From Paenibacillus sp. FSL R7-0204 (GTDB taxonomy: Bacteria > Bacillota > Bacilli > Paenibacillales > Paenibacillaceae), in NCBI RefSeq assembly GCF_038002225.1, contig NZ_JBBOCA010000001.1, positions 248,001 through 312,000 of the forward strand: 64,000 nucleotides of DNA. The letters run 5' to 3'. Shown here piece after piece: positions 25,216 to 34,324 of the stretch (within the stretch, counting starts at the first letter, position 1; the number at the start of each line of letters is the position of its first letter). Made by a program: the position numbers and the translations under genes. The notes under the pieces were generated by a model. The model made no database searches. It had not been told where the DNA came from and worked only from the letters and a program-made list of their open reading frames with translations.

Positions 25216-27573
25216 ATGAGTATTTCATTAGTAACTCAGGATCAAGGTATTAAGCATATTGTACAATTATTTCTTAATAAAAACTTAATACCACTATTTG
25301 GTTCTGGTTTTACCGGGAATTGTAAATCTTTTAACTCAGTTGTACCTGATGGTAATAAGGCAACAAATATAATGAAGCAACTTATACTAGACAATTGCCA
25401 AGAGATCTCATTAGATGATATAAAGGACTTTGACTTTAATGAGACTTCTAAATATTTCTATAAACTCGTGCCACCAGAAAAAAGATTGATTTTTTTTAGA
25501 GATAATTTTACACATGTAGAAATTAGTGATTATCGAAAAGACTTTCTAGAATTAGCGTGGTCGTATGCTTATACATTAAATATTGACGATGGTATTGAAA
25601 GAACAAAGCTATTCCAAGCTGTATTACCGTACAAAAAGCTAAATAGACCAGATACTTCTATAAGGCTATTGTATAAACTGCATGGTGATGCATTAACCGA
25701 AGTTACGTATAAAGACTATGAAAATATAATATTTAGTGACGAGCAATATCTTCAATCTATCACAAATGAACAAAATAAGGATTTTTCAAATAATTTAATT
25801 GGCGATTATTCGCAAAAAAACTTATTGTTTATTGGTTGTAGTTTGAAAAATGAACCTGATTTAAAATATATATTTAGAAAGATAGAGGATAACAGGAATA
25901 CTCTACGTATTTATGTTACGAGCAAAGAACCTACTTTTTTGGAGTTATCAAATTTAGAGGAATATGGAGTAAATCAAATATTGTTGGTTTCAGACTATGA
26001 ATTGTTTTATCGGGAATTTGTTAAGGAAATAAAGGCGCTACAAATGGAAACTGAAACCGATATCTTTAGTTATACGAATCCAATGGTAATTGGTAAGAGT
26101 GAAAGGGAAGAAGCAATTGAATTAATCTCGGGAACAAATATTTTCAAAAGCAAGAATAATGAATTTTATAAAGGTGGGCTTCATGTCCATAGAACAATCA
26201 TTAAAAGTCTTGAGAATAAAATTGATAAAAATGCATGTGTAGTAGTGAGGGGGAGAAGGTTTAGCGGAAAAACGTTTCTTTTATGCTCTTTATTAGAACG
26301 CCAGAAGAAGTATACTACCTACTTTTTTCCATCAATATCTCAAGTAGATGAAGAACTTATTTTTAATCTATTTACTAAGTGCAAGAAGTCGCTATTCGTA
26401 TTTGACAGTAATTCTCTTTCTTCAAGTGCATATAAATTTGTAGCAAATAGCCAACAATTGTTGGAAGAAAGAGAAAATAAAATTGTTGTTTCAGTGAATT
26501 CGAATGATAATTATATTCTAGATAGTATGAGTGCTGATATGGTTGAAATACCTAGTTTTTTTGATGAGACTGAGCTAAGTATAAGTCGGCAATTATCTAA
26601 TACATATGGTCTAATAAATCGAAGAAGAAGTAATACCAACATTGATTACTTAGTGAGACTCTCAGAAGAGCAAAAAATAAGCATCACATTATCTGATTTC
26701 CATAAGAAACTAACATATAAAGAGAAAATTTTAATCTTGTTGCTGTGCGTATTGGATAAAGTATACCTGACAGATGTATATGCCTTAGGTATTTCCCCAA
26801 AAGAAATTCAAAGTTTCGTAGAAAGGTTCCCAACTTTAATAGAGGAAATTCCTGTAGATCGAAATGAGGCTAACACTCATTCTGCTTATAAAATTGTGCA
26901 CAACAGTAAAATTGCTTTGCTTTTTATGTTAAACACATTACCTAAAAATGAAATAATAGAAAGTATAAACTATATTGTTCTAAAACTTAAAAATGATAGA
27001 CAGAGATATAGAATGTATATTGAAGTAATTCTATTTGATACATTAAATCAATTATTTGGTGGGAAACATGGAGCAGGTCATTTGATTTTTCAGGTTTACG
27101 AATCATTAGAAAAAAAGTTAAGTTTCGATATGCACTATTGGTTACAAAGAGCTAAAACAATTTATCGTTTATTTCCCACTGACAAACAAAAATTAGATGA
27201 GGCATATAAGTGGGCAAAGAAGTCTTATGCTGATGGAAATAAACCTATTAGATATAAAGCTGCTTTAACTGCCTCATTGATTTGTTGTTTGTTATATAAT
27301 TTAGAGGAAGACGATAAGGAAAGGTTTTTTAATCAACGAGAAGCTATTATGCTTGGGTACGATGCATTGTTTCTAGACTTACATTTTAATTATAAATACA
27401 TTAATAGTGAGCTGCTAGAGAGTAAGAAAAGGGACTACAGCGCTTCACTTTTACTAAATATTTGCAAAGACTATATTGCTGAATATCCTAGCCATGAATT
27501 ATGTGATAAAGCAAAGATAATATGCGAAAAATTGCAAGAAATATCTGAGAAGTATGAATATGCTAAGGTTTAA
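25216..27573 (+). CDS. SIR2-like NADase with P-loop (STAND-like) ATPase: likely anti-phage defence protein
   Basis: A 785-residue protein starting at ATG 25216; a GTG at 25207 lies within the Shine-Dalgarno sequence. Residues 25-270 form a SIR2-like domain: PLFGSGFTG, TLNIDDGIE (Asn about 122), KLHGD (His about 156) and FIGCSLKNEPDL. Residues 340-480 form a P-loop domain with GRRFSGKT (346-353) and a Walker B-like LFVFD. The rest, to 785, is helical and probably the sensor part. SIR2-STAND proteins (for example Avs5-like and related systems) degrade NAD+ when they detect phage proteins. The exact subtype cannot be set by eye. Codon use is far more AT-rich than the core genes to its left. Confidence 0.8.
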   Translation: MSISLVTQDQGIKHIVQLFLNKNLIPLFGSGFTGNCKSFNSVVPDGNKATNIMKQLILDNCQEISLDDIKDFDFNETSKYFYKLVPPEKRLIFFRDNFTHVEISDYRKDFLELAWSYAYTLNIDDGIERTKLFQAVLPYKKLNRPDTSIRLLYKLHGDALTEVTYKDYENIIFSDEQYLQSITNEQNKDFSNNLIGDYSQKNLLFIGCSLKNEPDLKYIFRKIEDNRNTLRIYVTSKEPTFLELSNLEEYGVNQILLVSDYELFYREFVKEIKALQMETETDIFSYTNPMVIGKSEREEAIELISGTNIFKSKNNEFYKGGLHVHRTIIKSLENKIDKNACVVVRGRRFSGKTFLLCSLLERQKKYTTYFFPSISQVDEELIFNLFTKCKKSLFVFDSNSLSSSAYKFVANSQQLLEERENKIVVSVNSNDNYILDSMSADMVEIPSFFDETELSISRQLSNTYGLINRRRSNTNIDYLVRLSEEQKISITLSDFHKKLTYKEKILILLLCVLDKVYLTDVYALGISPKEIQSFVERFPTLIEEIPVDRNEANTHSAYKIVHNSKIALLFMLNTLPKNEIIESINYIVLKLKNDRQRYRMYIEVILFDTLNQLFGGKHGAGHLIFQVYESLEKKLSFDMHYWLQRAKTIYRLFPTDKQKLDEAYKWAKKSYADGNKPIRYKAALTASLICCLLYNLEEDDKERFFNQREAIMLGYDALFLDLHFNYKYINSELLESKKRDYSASLLLNICKDYIAEYPSHELCDKAKIICEKLQEISEKYEYAKV

Positions 27574-28222
27574 CTATTAAAATAATAAAAGCCGATAGCG
27601 TATACCTAGGATTTATATACTGAATTTTGTTTAGATATCACGCGACGGCGGATTATGGACTTCGCCAAACTGCAGTTCGTTGACAAGAACCCTTGTCCGA
27701 TTTATGGACAGGGGTTCAATATAGTCATACTGAAACTTCGCTCGACCAATCGTTGAGTCTTTTTTTATAATCAAAAAACTCGCAGGAGCCTGTATTTGCA
27801 GCATGAGGTCCATAGGAGCTAGATAGGTCACGCTCCGGTCGGAACGGTGCGTAAACGGGCTTCTGCGAGTTTATTTGTGCTATAGAATAATGATGTACCT
27901 GAATGAAGCCTTGCCATATTAGGATGAAAGCTTCTTGCGCGGTTTTGGCTAAAGGTCTGAGGTATTAATAGTTGTTGTATTTGGATGTTTATTAGAATCT
28001 GGGGTTTATTAAAATTAGGTAAATATTTCTCTATTATATTAGCACTTCCATTTTTCGGATATTCAAGTTAAAATTACCCTATAATTTACTATGCAAATGA
28101 AGAAATGAATTTTTGATTATCAATACTGGTTTAGACAGAATTAATTACATCGTTGCTTTAATGCTTAATTTAATACGCCCTAATTGATTTCTGCAAAAAA
28201 TAACCGTGAAAGAGGTCTCCTA
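27574..28222. ncRNA. Structured intergenic region: candidate ncRNA upstream of the reverse transcriptase gene
   Basis: About 650 bp with little coding potential on the plus strand. A strong hairpin, GAACCCTTGTCC / GGACAGGGGTTC with a 7-nt loop, lies at 27687-27717. CTCGAC-N5-GTTGAG plus a T run at 27741-27766 looks like a terminator. A 15-bp inverted repeat AAACTCGCAGGAGCC (27776-27790) pairs with 27858-27872. Many defence reverse transcriptases (DRT2, DRT9, retrons) have a structured RNA in such a place. A 66-codon minus-strand frame overlaps the same region. Promoter and RNA ends cannot be assigned, and a link to the RT is inference. Confidence 0.35.
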
Positions 28223-28272
28223 ATGCTCACAGTAGATTCTTTAATCAGAAAAGGATATTTTCTACAGAGACT

Positions 28273-29790
28273 TTGGCAGATACACTTAATACCATTATTC
28301 AAAATATAAGTAACTATCCTGATAAACCAGCAAGTGCCACTAAGCACTCAATACCTAGAGTTAAGCACCTTCGAAGAATGTTGAGCATTCCTAATCCATT
28401 ACTTCAGATTAAGCTATGCAACGCTATTGAAGATAACTGGAATACTATTGATGGATTCTTGTCTAATACGAATATGACTCTTACAAAACCAGTTATTTTG
28501 CAAGATTCCAAAAGAGCTGTCTCACGTTTACGTCATTATTCGTATATTCCGGTTCAGCAGGCATTAGATTCGACGAGTGTAAGGTATGTGTTGCGAACAG
28601 ACATTTCTCGTTTTTACCCAACTATATATACCCATAGTATTCCGTGGGCTTTGCATACAAAAGAAGTAGCAAAAATCAACAGAAAAGATGCCTTATATGG
28701 AAACTTACTGGACAAACGTGTTAGAAACTCTATGGATGGTCAAACTTTAGGCATCCCGGTGGGACCAGATACATCATTAATCATTGCAGAAATTATTGCA
28801 ACGTCAATGGATGTGAAATTAAGAAGTAGACTGGGCGATATTAAAGGGTTTAGATATATGGATGACTACTATCTTTACTTTAGTTCTAAACCCGAGGCTG
28901 AATTTGCTTTAAGTACTCTCCATAGCATTATGAAAGATTTTGAACTTGAATTGAACCCTAATAAAACTTTTATTGAAGAACTTCCCGTATCATTGGAACA
29001 AAAATGGGTTTCGGAATTAAGGAATTATAATATTAGGGAAACAGTTAAAGGCCAACATACAGACCTTATCGGATATTTTAGCCTCGCATTTGATTACTCA
29101 AAAACGTATACTAATGATCGTGTGTTGAAATATGCCTTATCAAGAATTAAAAATATAGAGATAAAAAATGAAAATTGGTCTTTGTACGAAAGCTTAATAT
29201 TAAATTCCGTGATTGCAGAGCCCAGTGTAATACCCATTGCTGCATTAATTTTTTATAAACGAAAAGATGAAGGTCATATAATAAATACATCTCTCATTTC
29301 AGACACAATTACAGAAATAATCATGAATAGTGTGAAATTTAATTATGACAATGAGGTTGCTTGGTGTCTCTGGATGAGCAAATTGCTTAACATCGAAGTT
29401 AAGGAAAGCGCCGCAATAGAAATTTCAAAATCTGATGATAATGTAGTTGCTTTAGCGGCACTAGATTTGCTCAATAGTAACTTGATACCAAGAGGTTTAG
29501 ATAATAGAAAGTGGAAATCTATAATGAAGAGTAGTGAATTATATACCGACAACTGGCTTTTAGCTTATGAAGCTTATGTTAAAGGATGGCTACCCTCAGC
29601 AAGTGGACGAGATTATGTTTCGAGCGATGGATTTTTCGGAACGTTGAAAGCAAACAATGTTGAGTTTTACAGAGGTGTTACCCCGTTGATACCTGCTCCT
29701 TTAATTGCTGAAGAAACAAGAGATGCAGAAGATACTACTGACAATGTTGGGAACGATACACTTGACCAAGATGAAACAATAGACTATTAG
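28273..29790 (+). CDS. Antiviral-type (UG/DRT-like) reverse transcriptase, apparent frameshift at N-terminus
   Basis: A 505-residue frame from a TTG at 28273. RT motifs are clear: RTDISRFYPTIYTHS (Asp 110), GQTLGIPVGPDTS and FRYMDDYYLYF (YMDD 195-198). The long C-terminal region is helical and has no integrase or maturase domain, as in the UG/Abi/DRT defence RTs; the subtype is not certain. The TTG has no ribosome binding site. An ATG at 28223 with AGAGG 8 bp upstream opens a frame reading MLTVDSLIRKGYFLQ, which looks like the true N-terminus of such RTs, but it is one base out of frame near 28265-28273. So the gene is either frameshifted, recoded, or contains a sequencing error. Confidence 0.75.
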   Translation: MADTLNTIIQNISNYPDKPASATKHSIPRVKHLRRMLSIPNPLLQIKLCNAIEDNWNTIDGFLSNTNMTLTKPVILQDSKRAVSRLRHYSYIPVQQALDSTSVRYVLRTDISRFYPTIYTHSIPWALHTKEVAKINRKDALYGNLLDKRVRNSMDGQTLGIPVGPDTSLIIAEIIATSMDVKLRSRLGDIKGFRYMDDYYLYFSSKPEAEFALSTLHSIMKDFELELNPNKTFIEELPVSLEQKWVSELRNYNIRETVKGQHTDLIGYFSLAFDYSKTYTNDRVLKYALSRIKNIEIKNENWSLYESLILNSVIAEPSVIPIAALIFYKRKDEGHIINTSLISDTITEIIMNSVKFNYDNEVAWCLWMSKLLNIEVKESAAIEISKSDDNVVALAALDLLNSNLIPRGLDNRKWKSIMKSSELYTDNWLLAYEAYVKGWLPSASGRDYVSSDGFFGTLKANNVEFYRGVTPLIPAPLIAEETRDAEDTTDNVGNDTLDQDETIDY

Positions 29791-29952
29791 TATAACTAAG
29801 AACCTTTATCAGAAAAACATAAGGAATTCATAATTATAGATTAAGTAAAAATCAATTAGGGGAGGCCAGAAAATGGATCTCCCTTAATTTGCTTTTGAAA
29901 ATAAATTAAATAAAACAATATACAACGAACCGCGGAGGGAGAGGAAGAGGCA

Positions 29953-31332
29953 ATGCCAACAATGGCAAACTCATCAATACCAGCTCCAAGAGAATGGAAT
30001 GAATTTGAGGATATAGTCGCTAGTTGCTTACGGATACGCTGGGGAAATAAAAATTTGAGTAGAATTGGAAGAAAGGGACAAGTTCAACACGGTGTTGATA
30101 TTTATGGCAATGATGATCTAGGAAGAAAGGCGGGCGTGCAGTGCAAACTAATAGAAGGTAAAATAAACTTAAAAGTTGTAGTCTCAGAGGTTTTAAAAGC
30201 TGAAAATTTTGTTCCTTATTTAGACATATACTACATAGCAACAACAGCATCTCGCGATGCCAAATTCCAGAGAGACATACGTATGCTATCTGAACAACGA
30301 AAAACGGAACATAAATTCCCTATACAAATGCTGTTTTGGGAAGATCTTATTCAAGATCTAGCAACTGATTCTATGGAATTAAATAAGCATTACCCGGAAT
30401 TGAATTTAAGAACGAGCAATGAAAAAAATAAAAGAAGAGCAATTCAAATAAACAATAAAGTTTTCAAACTTTTTTTAATTCCTATTTTATTAATATTGTT
30501 ATATATTTGGCAACCTGTTCTTATAAAAGATGTATTAAATTCCAGTAGCATTATCTTATTTGAGAATTTAGTGGGTTTAATTTTATACTCTATTTTAATT
30601 GGTTTTATAGTTATAGTACTAAGGATTAGCGATTCTAAATTTAATGAAGAAATAAAAGAGAGTTACCGGCCCAAAATATATGAATCAAAAGAAAAGACAC
30701 CCATATCAACTAAAGTATTTGATGATGACTTTTTATATAATGGCAAGTGGAGAGTTTTGCGTGAAGTACGCATTCTGAACACTACTGGCTATGATATAAA
30801 AAATATTGTAGGTAAGGTAATATTCTATGATAATCATTATAAAGTAGATGAAATCAACTTTATCGAGGATGATATTCCATCACGAAAAGGTATAAGAATT
30901 GATAAACTTGTTGAGCATAAAAAGGAAGAAAACTGGAATGAGTTCCATACCGAGATCATCTCCATGGAGTCGAGTAAAGGGACAGAAAAAGATATAAAGA
31001 TTTATGGGACATACTTTATAAGAACTTATTTCTTGTTACTGAATCGGTATAATTATATAAGGGCTTTTGGTAGACGCATTTTGCCTTATGAAATTACCTG
31101 GCTTAGGATTGTAGGTAATGATTTATGGGACAGGCTAATGTTTATGCCGTCCAGTTGGAGTTCAAAAGGCATTAACAAGGGCCTATTTTGGATTCGTTTA
31201 AGAAAGCGTCTCATACAGGTAACCGTTATTCTTTTATCTGTATGTTATTCGTCCTATGCTATAGGTAGTTTTATCATTATGGTTATCAAGTTAGTAGTAT
31301 GCTGGTATAGCTTAGCTACTGTTTATATTTAA
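29953..31332 (+). CDS. Membrane-associated PD-(D/E)XK (Mrr-like) nuclease, putative defence effector
   Basis: A 459-residue protein. The N-terminal 130 residues look like a restriction-endonuclease fold: EFEDIVASCL, QHGVDIYG (Asp 49) and GVQCK (Gln 63, Lys 65), the D-QxK pattern of Mrr-type nucleases. Two membrane helices follow at about 170-190 and 205-225, then a roughly 190-residue soluble part, and two more helices at about 420-455. It starts at ATG 29953 after GGAGGGAGAGG. It lies 160 bp after the RT gene on the same strand, so the two may form one system. I know of no close named family for the whole architecture. Confidence 0.65.
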   Translation: MPTMANSSIPAPREWNEFEDIVASCLRIRWGNKNLSRIGRKGQVQHGVDIYGNDDLGRKAGVQCKLIEGKINLKVVVSEVLKAENFVPYLDIYYIATTASRDAKFQRDIRMLSEQRKTEHKFPIQMLFWEDLIQDLATDSMELNKHYPELNLRTSNEKNKRRAIQINNKVFKLFLIPILLILLYIWQPVLIKDVLNSSSIILFENLVGLILYSILIGFIVIVLRISDSKFNEEIKESYRPKIYESKEKTPISTKVFDDDFLYNGKWRVLREVRILNTTGYDIKNIVGKVIFYDNHYKVDEINFIEDDIPSRKGIRIDKLVEHKKEENWNEFHTEIISMESSKGTEKDIKIYGTYFIRTYFLLLNRYNYIRAFGRRILPYEITWLRIVGNDLWDRLMFMPSSWSSKGINKGLFWIRLRKRLIQVTVILLSVCYSSYAIGSFIIMVIKLVVCWYSLATVYI

Positions 31333-31362
31333 GCATATTTGAATATTTTAAGAGGTGAATTA

Positions 31363-31485
31363 TTGATAGTTGTTAAAAATTGTCCCTTTAAGTTACGAAG
31401 CTGGAATACTTTTTATCCAAACGTACCGCTGCATGTCGAATATGAACTTACCGAGAGCGGTCAAGGAGCAGAAAAGGTATTGTGA
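31363..31485 (+). pseudogene. HxlR-family regulator fragment (C-terminal end)
   Basis: A 40-residue reading frame from TTG 31363 contains FYPNVPLHVEYELTESG, which matches the wing end of HxlR/MarR-like regulators (usually xYPxVPPxVEYxLTExG). The N-terminal HTH is missing, so this is debris next to an att-like site. Confidence 0.6.
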
Positions 31486-31511
31486 TTTAAATCCCTCCAC
31501 TTTAGGATGGC

Positions 31512-31564
31512 CTTTAAACTTGCCGCTAAAGACAGCGCGGTGAACCGTATCATAAATGACGGCT
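31512..31564. repeat. att-like site 1
   Basis: AACTTGCCGCTAAAGACAG, then CGC GGT GAA CCG TAT CAT AAA TGA, which encodes RGEPYHK-stop exactly as the end of rlmH does. It is followed by CGGCTAAAAAGG. It separates the RT/nuclease block from the AIPR gene. Confidence 0.7.
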
Positions 31565-31638
31565 AAAAAGGAAGTATCAAGTGATATAAAGTATCTTGGT
31601 AGACTTGGTATTCTTAACGAATTATAATTTAGTTAAAA

Positions 31639-33372
31639 ATGGGCTTATGGGTGAACAAAGTGGATAGAATAACTAAGAGTTTGATAGATGATTTCTCTAA
31701 AGTAATGGAATTGGAAACCAAAGATCAAAGTAAATTGTTTGAAATGTTCGCCACTTATTCAATCTTATCTAAGCATCATAGTGAAAAATTTGAACTTGAT
31801 GATGTAGTTGGTGGAGAAGGAGGAGATTGTGGAATAGATGGACTAGCAATTATTTTTAGTGGTGTTTTAGTAAATACTCTAGAAGAAATTGATGATATAT
31901 TAGAACGTTCTGGTATTATATCTGAAGTTAATATTATTTTAGTACAATCAAAGACTTCTGCTTCCTTTGATGGTGGGGAAATGAGAACTTTTGGAGACGG
32001 TGTAGTCGACTTTTTTTCGGAAAATCCAACACTAGTAAGAAATGATTTTATTCAGAAGAAGGCATTATTAGTTGAAAAAATTATCAGTATAGCTGCAAAA
32101 GTGAAAAAAATAACATGCAAGATGTTTTATGTTACAACTGGTAAATGGTTAGATGATCAAAACTTGTTGTCAAGGATTTCTAAAATACAGGAGGACATTG
32201 AGAATTTAAGTTTATTTAAAGAAATTTCCTTTTCTACACTAGGAGCTAAAGAAATTCAAAAATATTACAGAGAAACACAGGAAAGAGTTAGTGCAACGAT
32301 AAAATTTCAAAACAAGGTATTGATTCCGGACATTGATGGGGTTCAAGAATCGTATATTGGAACTTTGGAATTAAAAGAATTTTTAAATATAATAATCGAT
32401 GATTTAGGCAATATTAAAAGAGGGATTTTTTATGATAATGTGAGAGATTTTCAAGGAGAAAATGACGTTAATGTGAGTATTGAAAAAACTTTGCGTTCTA
32501 GTAAATCTGGAAGGCTAGCAGTTCTTAACAATGGAATTACAATAGTTACAAAAAGTCTGACAGTAGCTAGAAATGACTTTTCTTTAGAAGACTATCAAAT
32601 TGTTAATGGGTGTCAAACATCTCATGTTATCTATAATAATAGAGACATTGTGAATAAAGATATTTCTTTACCGATCAAGATAATCGTCCCTGCGAATGAC
32701 GAAGTGATAAATGATATTATTATTGCAAATAATAGTCAAACAGAAGTGAAGAAAGAAGAGTTAATGGCGCTGAGTGATTTTCAAAAAAATCTTGAGCTTT
32801 TTTACAATACTATTGATGATCCTAAAAAACGTTTATTTTATGAAAGAAGATCCAAGCAATATGATTCTGACTCTGGAATAGAAAGAGTGAGAATTGTTAC
32901 TATATCCTCACAAGTGAGAAGTTTCGCGTCAATGTTTCTTGACAAACCTCATCTTGCTAGTAGGTTTTATGGTCAATTGTTAGAAGAACTAAGAGATGTA
33001 GCTTTTTTAGAAGACCATGAACTTTTACCATACTATACTAGCTCTTATGCTTTATATAAATTAGAGTTTTATTTTAGAAATAAAAATTTAGATTCAAAAT
33101 ACCGGAAATTTAAATATCACATATTAATGATGCTTAAAAATTATACGAATAATGAGAAAGTTCCGCCGTTTAACTCTAAAAAAGTTAATAAACTTTCAGA
33201 AGAAATTAATAAAATTTTGTATAACAGTAACCTACTTGATATATTCAAAGAACTGACTTCTATTATTGAAGAAGTTGTAGAAGATATTAATGATACAGAA
33301 ACAACAAAAAGAATAAGCCTAAATAAAGAGTTAGTTGATAAGTTACAAGAATTAAAAAAGGAAACCGTCTGA
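31639..33372 (+). CDS. AIPR family protein (abortive infection phage resistance)
   Basis: A 577-residue protein with the AIPR core: VRDFQGENDVNVSIEKTL, LAVLNNGITIV, and QIVNGCQTSHVIYNN. The first 230 residues contain GGEGGDCGIDGLAI and VQSKTS, resembling a PD-(D/E)XK-like nuclease part (GIDG...VQSK). AIPR proteins were described from lactococcal plasmids as abortive-infection factors; mechanism is poorly known. The start is ATG 31639; GTG 31663 is an alternative. It is a single-gene unit closed by a strong terminator. Confidence 0.83.
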   Translation: MGLWVNKVDRITKSLIDDFSKVMELETKDQSKLFEMFATYSILSKHHSEKFELDDVVGGEGGDCGIDGLAIIFSGVLVNTLEEIDDILERSGIISEVNIILVQSKTSASFDGGEMRTFGDGVVDFFSENPTLVRNDFIQKKALLVEKIISIAAKVKKITCKMFYVTTGKWLDDQNLLSRISKIQEDIENLSLFKEISFSTLGAKEIQKYYRETQERVSATIKFQNKVLIPDIDGVQESYIGTLELKEFLNIIIDDLGNIKRGIFYDNVRDFQGENDVNVSIEKTLRSSKSGRLAVLNNGITIVTKSLTVARNDFSLEDYQIVNGCQTSHVIYNNRDIVNKDISLPIKIIVPANDEVINDIIIANNSQTEVKKEELMALSDFQKNLELFYNTIDDPKKRLFYERRSKQYDSDSGIERVRIVTISSQVRSFASMFLDKPHLASRFYGQLLEELRDVAFLEDHELLPYYTSSYALYKLEFYFRNKNLDSKYRKFKYHILMMLKNYTNNEKVPPFNSKKVNKLSEEINKILYNSNLLDIFKELTSIIEEVVEDINDTETTKRISLNKELVDKLQELKKETV

Positions 33373-33374
33373 TT

Positions 33375-33413
33375 AAAAGGCGCATTTCGCAAATTTTGCG
33401 AGTGCGCCTTTTA
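33375..33413 (+). terminator. Terminator of the AIPR gene
   Basis: AAAAGGCGCA / TGCGCCTTTT stem with a second inner pairing. Starts 2 bp after the stop codon. Confidence 0.85.
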
Positions 33414-33860
33414 TGTGAATTCACTAGCCGTTATAGCGTGTACTATTTAAAGTCGGATTCCTGAGGGCTATATCTAAAACGGCGAGACCTGGACGTTCAT
33501 TGGAGCGAAATATGTCTCATCATCGGATAGTCCGGATTTTCCTACAGACAATGTTGACGAATTTGATATTCATAGATTATTGAGATCTCAATTAAAATTC
33601 GAAAAGAGATCCTGAACGATAATGTTAGTAATTAATAAAATTTTTCACTAATAAAAAGGCGCCCATCGAGGTGCCTTTAAAAATATCCTCAATATGTAGA
33701 GCAAAGGATTACTTCTGTAGAGGCGGAATCTGTTCATGAATCAGGGACTAATCCTTGCCCATGCACATAGTTGCAAAAGCATCCTGAGAAACTGCCGACC
33801 ATTGTATGAGCGGAGGATGACGCTAGCCTCTCCAGGCTGTGTATGGGCCTTTAAGGCCTA
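33414..33860. other. Debris region with gene fragment and a second hairpin
   Basis: Nothing intact. A 45-codon plus-strand fragment ending at 33615 (reading NGETWTFIGAKYVS near its start) looks like the tail of a lost gene. A hairpin AAAGGCGCC / GGTGCCTTT lies at 33654-33680. Confidence 0.45.
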
Positions 33861-34178
33861 TTACATCCCCATCCTCAAACACAACTCCTCCAAAACCTCA
33901 CCCGCCCGTCTCATCACTCTCTTCATATCCTCGTCCGTTATCATCTCTAACTCCTTCCCCTCCCCGTTAACGAGATAATTCAGTTCACCCACAAACACCA
34001 CAATCTCAAGCCCAGGATGATAGTCGGTATGTATCAGGAGTAACAGATCATTTAATGATATCTCTGAGCCGAACTCTGTCTTGTATTGTTTGTGATTTCT
34101 CATAATATGAGCTAATTTCATGTGATAACGGGCTAGACTTGTATAGTCGTTGATTTTCTCTTGCAAGCTTCTTTCCAT
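33861..34178 (-). CDS. HEPN-like small protein, copy 1, with RX6H segment deleted
   Basis: A 105-residue protein starting at ATG 34178 with GGGAGG 8 bp upstream. It is nearly identical to the 128-residue copy at 60667-61053, but lacks 23 residues between two KT dipeptides. The missing part in the other copy contains RALYIYEH, which fits the RX4-6H motif of HEPN ribonucleases. At DNA level this is a 69-bp in-frame deletion between GTCTT repeats. It is divergent from an XRE regulator gene. The protein is probably inactive as a nuclease, if HEPN is right. Confidence 0.6.
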   Translation of the reverse strand: MERSLQEKINDYTSLARYHMKLAHIMRNHKQYKTEFGSEISLNDLLLLIHTDYHPGLEIVVFVGELNYLVNGEGKELEMITDEDMKRVMRRAGEVLEELCLRMGM

Positions 34179-34219
34179 AGTGAAAGCCTCCCATAGCATA
34201 TTTGGAAAAGTATTACACC

Positions 34220-34247
34220 TATTATAATACCTATAAGTATTATAATA
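34220..34247. promoter_or_regulatory. Palindromic operator between XRE and HEPN-like genes (copy 1)
   Basis: Perfect inverted repeat TATTATAATAC-N6-GTATTATAATA between the divergent genes. Identical in copy 2 at 61095-61122. It contains promoter-like TATAAT on both strands, so it is a good candidate for XRE autoregulation. Confidence 0.65.
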
Positions 34248-34324
34248 AATAATAATATCTATTAATTGGTGTTTACCTTTAGGAAACTTGTCTACACTTT
34301 GGACATGGAGAGGTGAATACGGTG

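Noticed and set aside
27631..27831. 66-codon minus-strand gene between SIR2-like and RT genes
   Set aside because: The product (ending GEVHNPPSRDI) looks somewhat protein-like, but it lies over strong hairpins, starts with GTG, and I recognise no family. Left unassigned rather than called.
28273..29790. Retron assignment for the reverse transcriptase
   Set aside because: The YMDD motif and long C-terminal region without a retron-type effector fit UG/DRT RTs better, and the upstream structures do not show a clear msr-msd.
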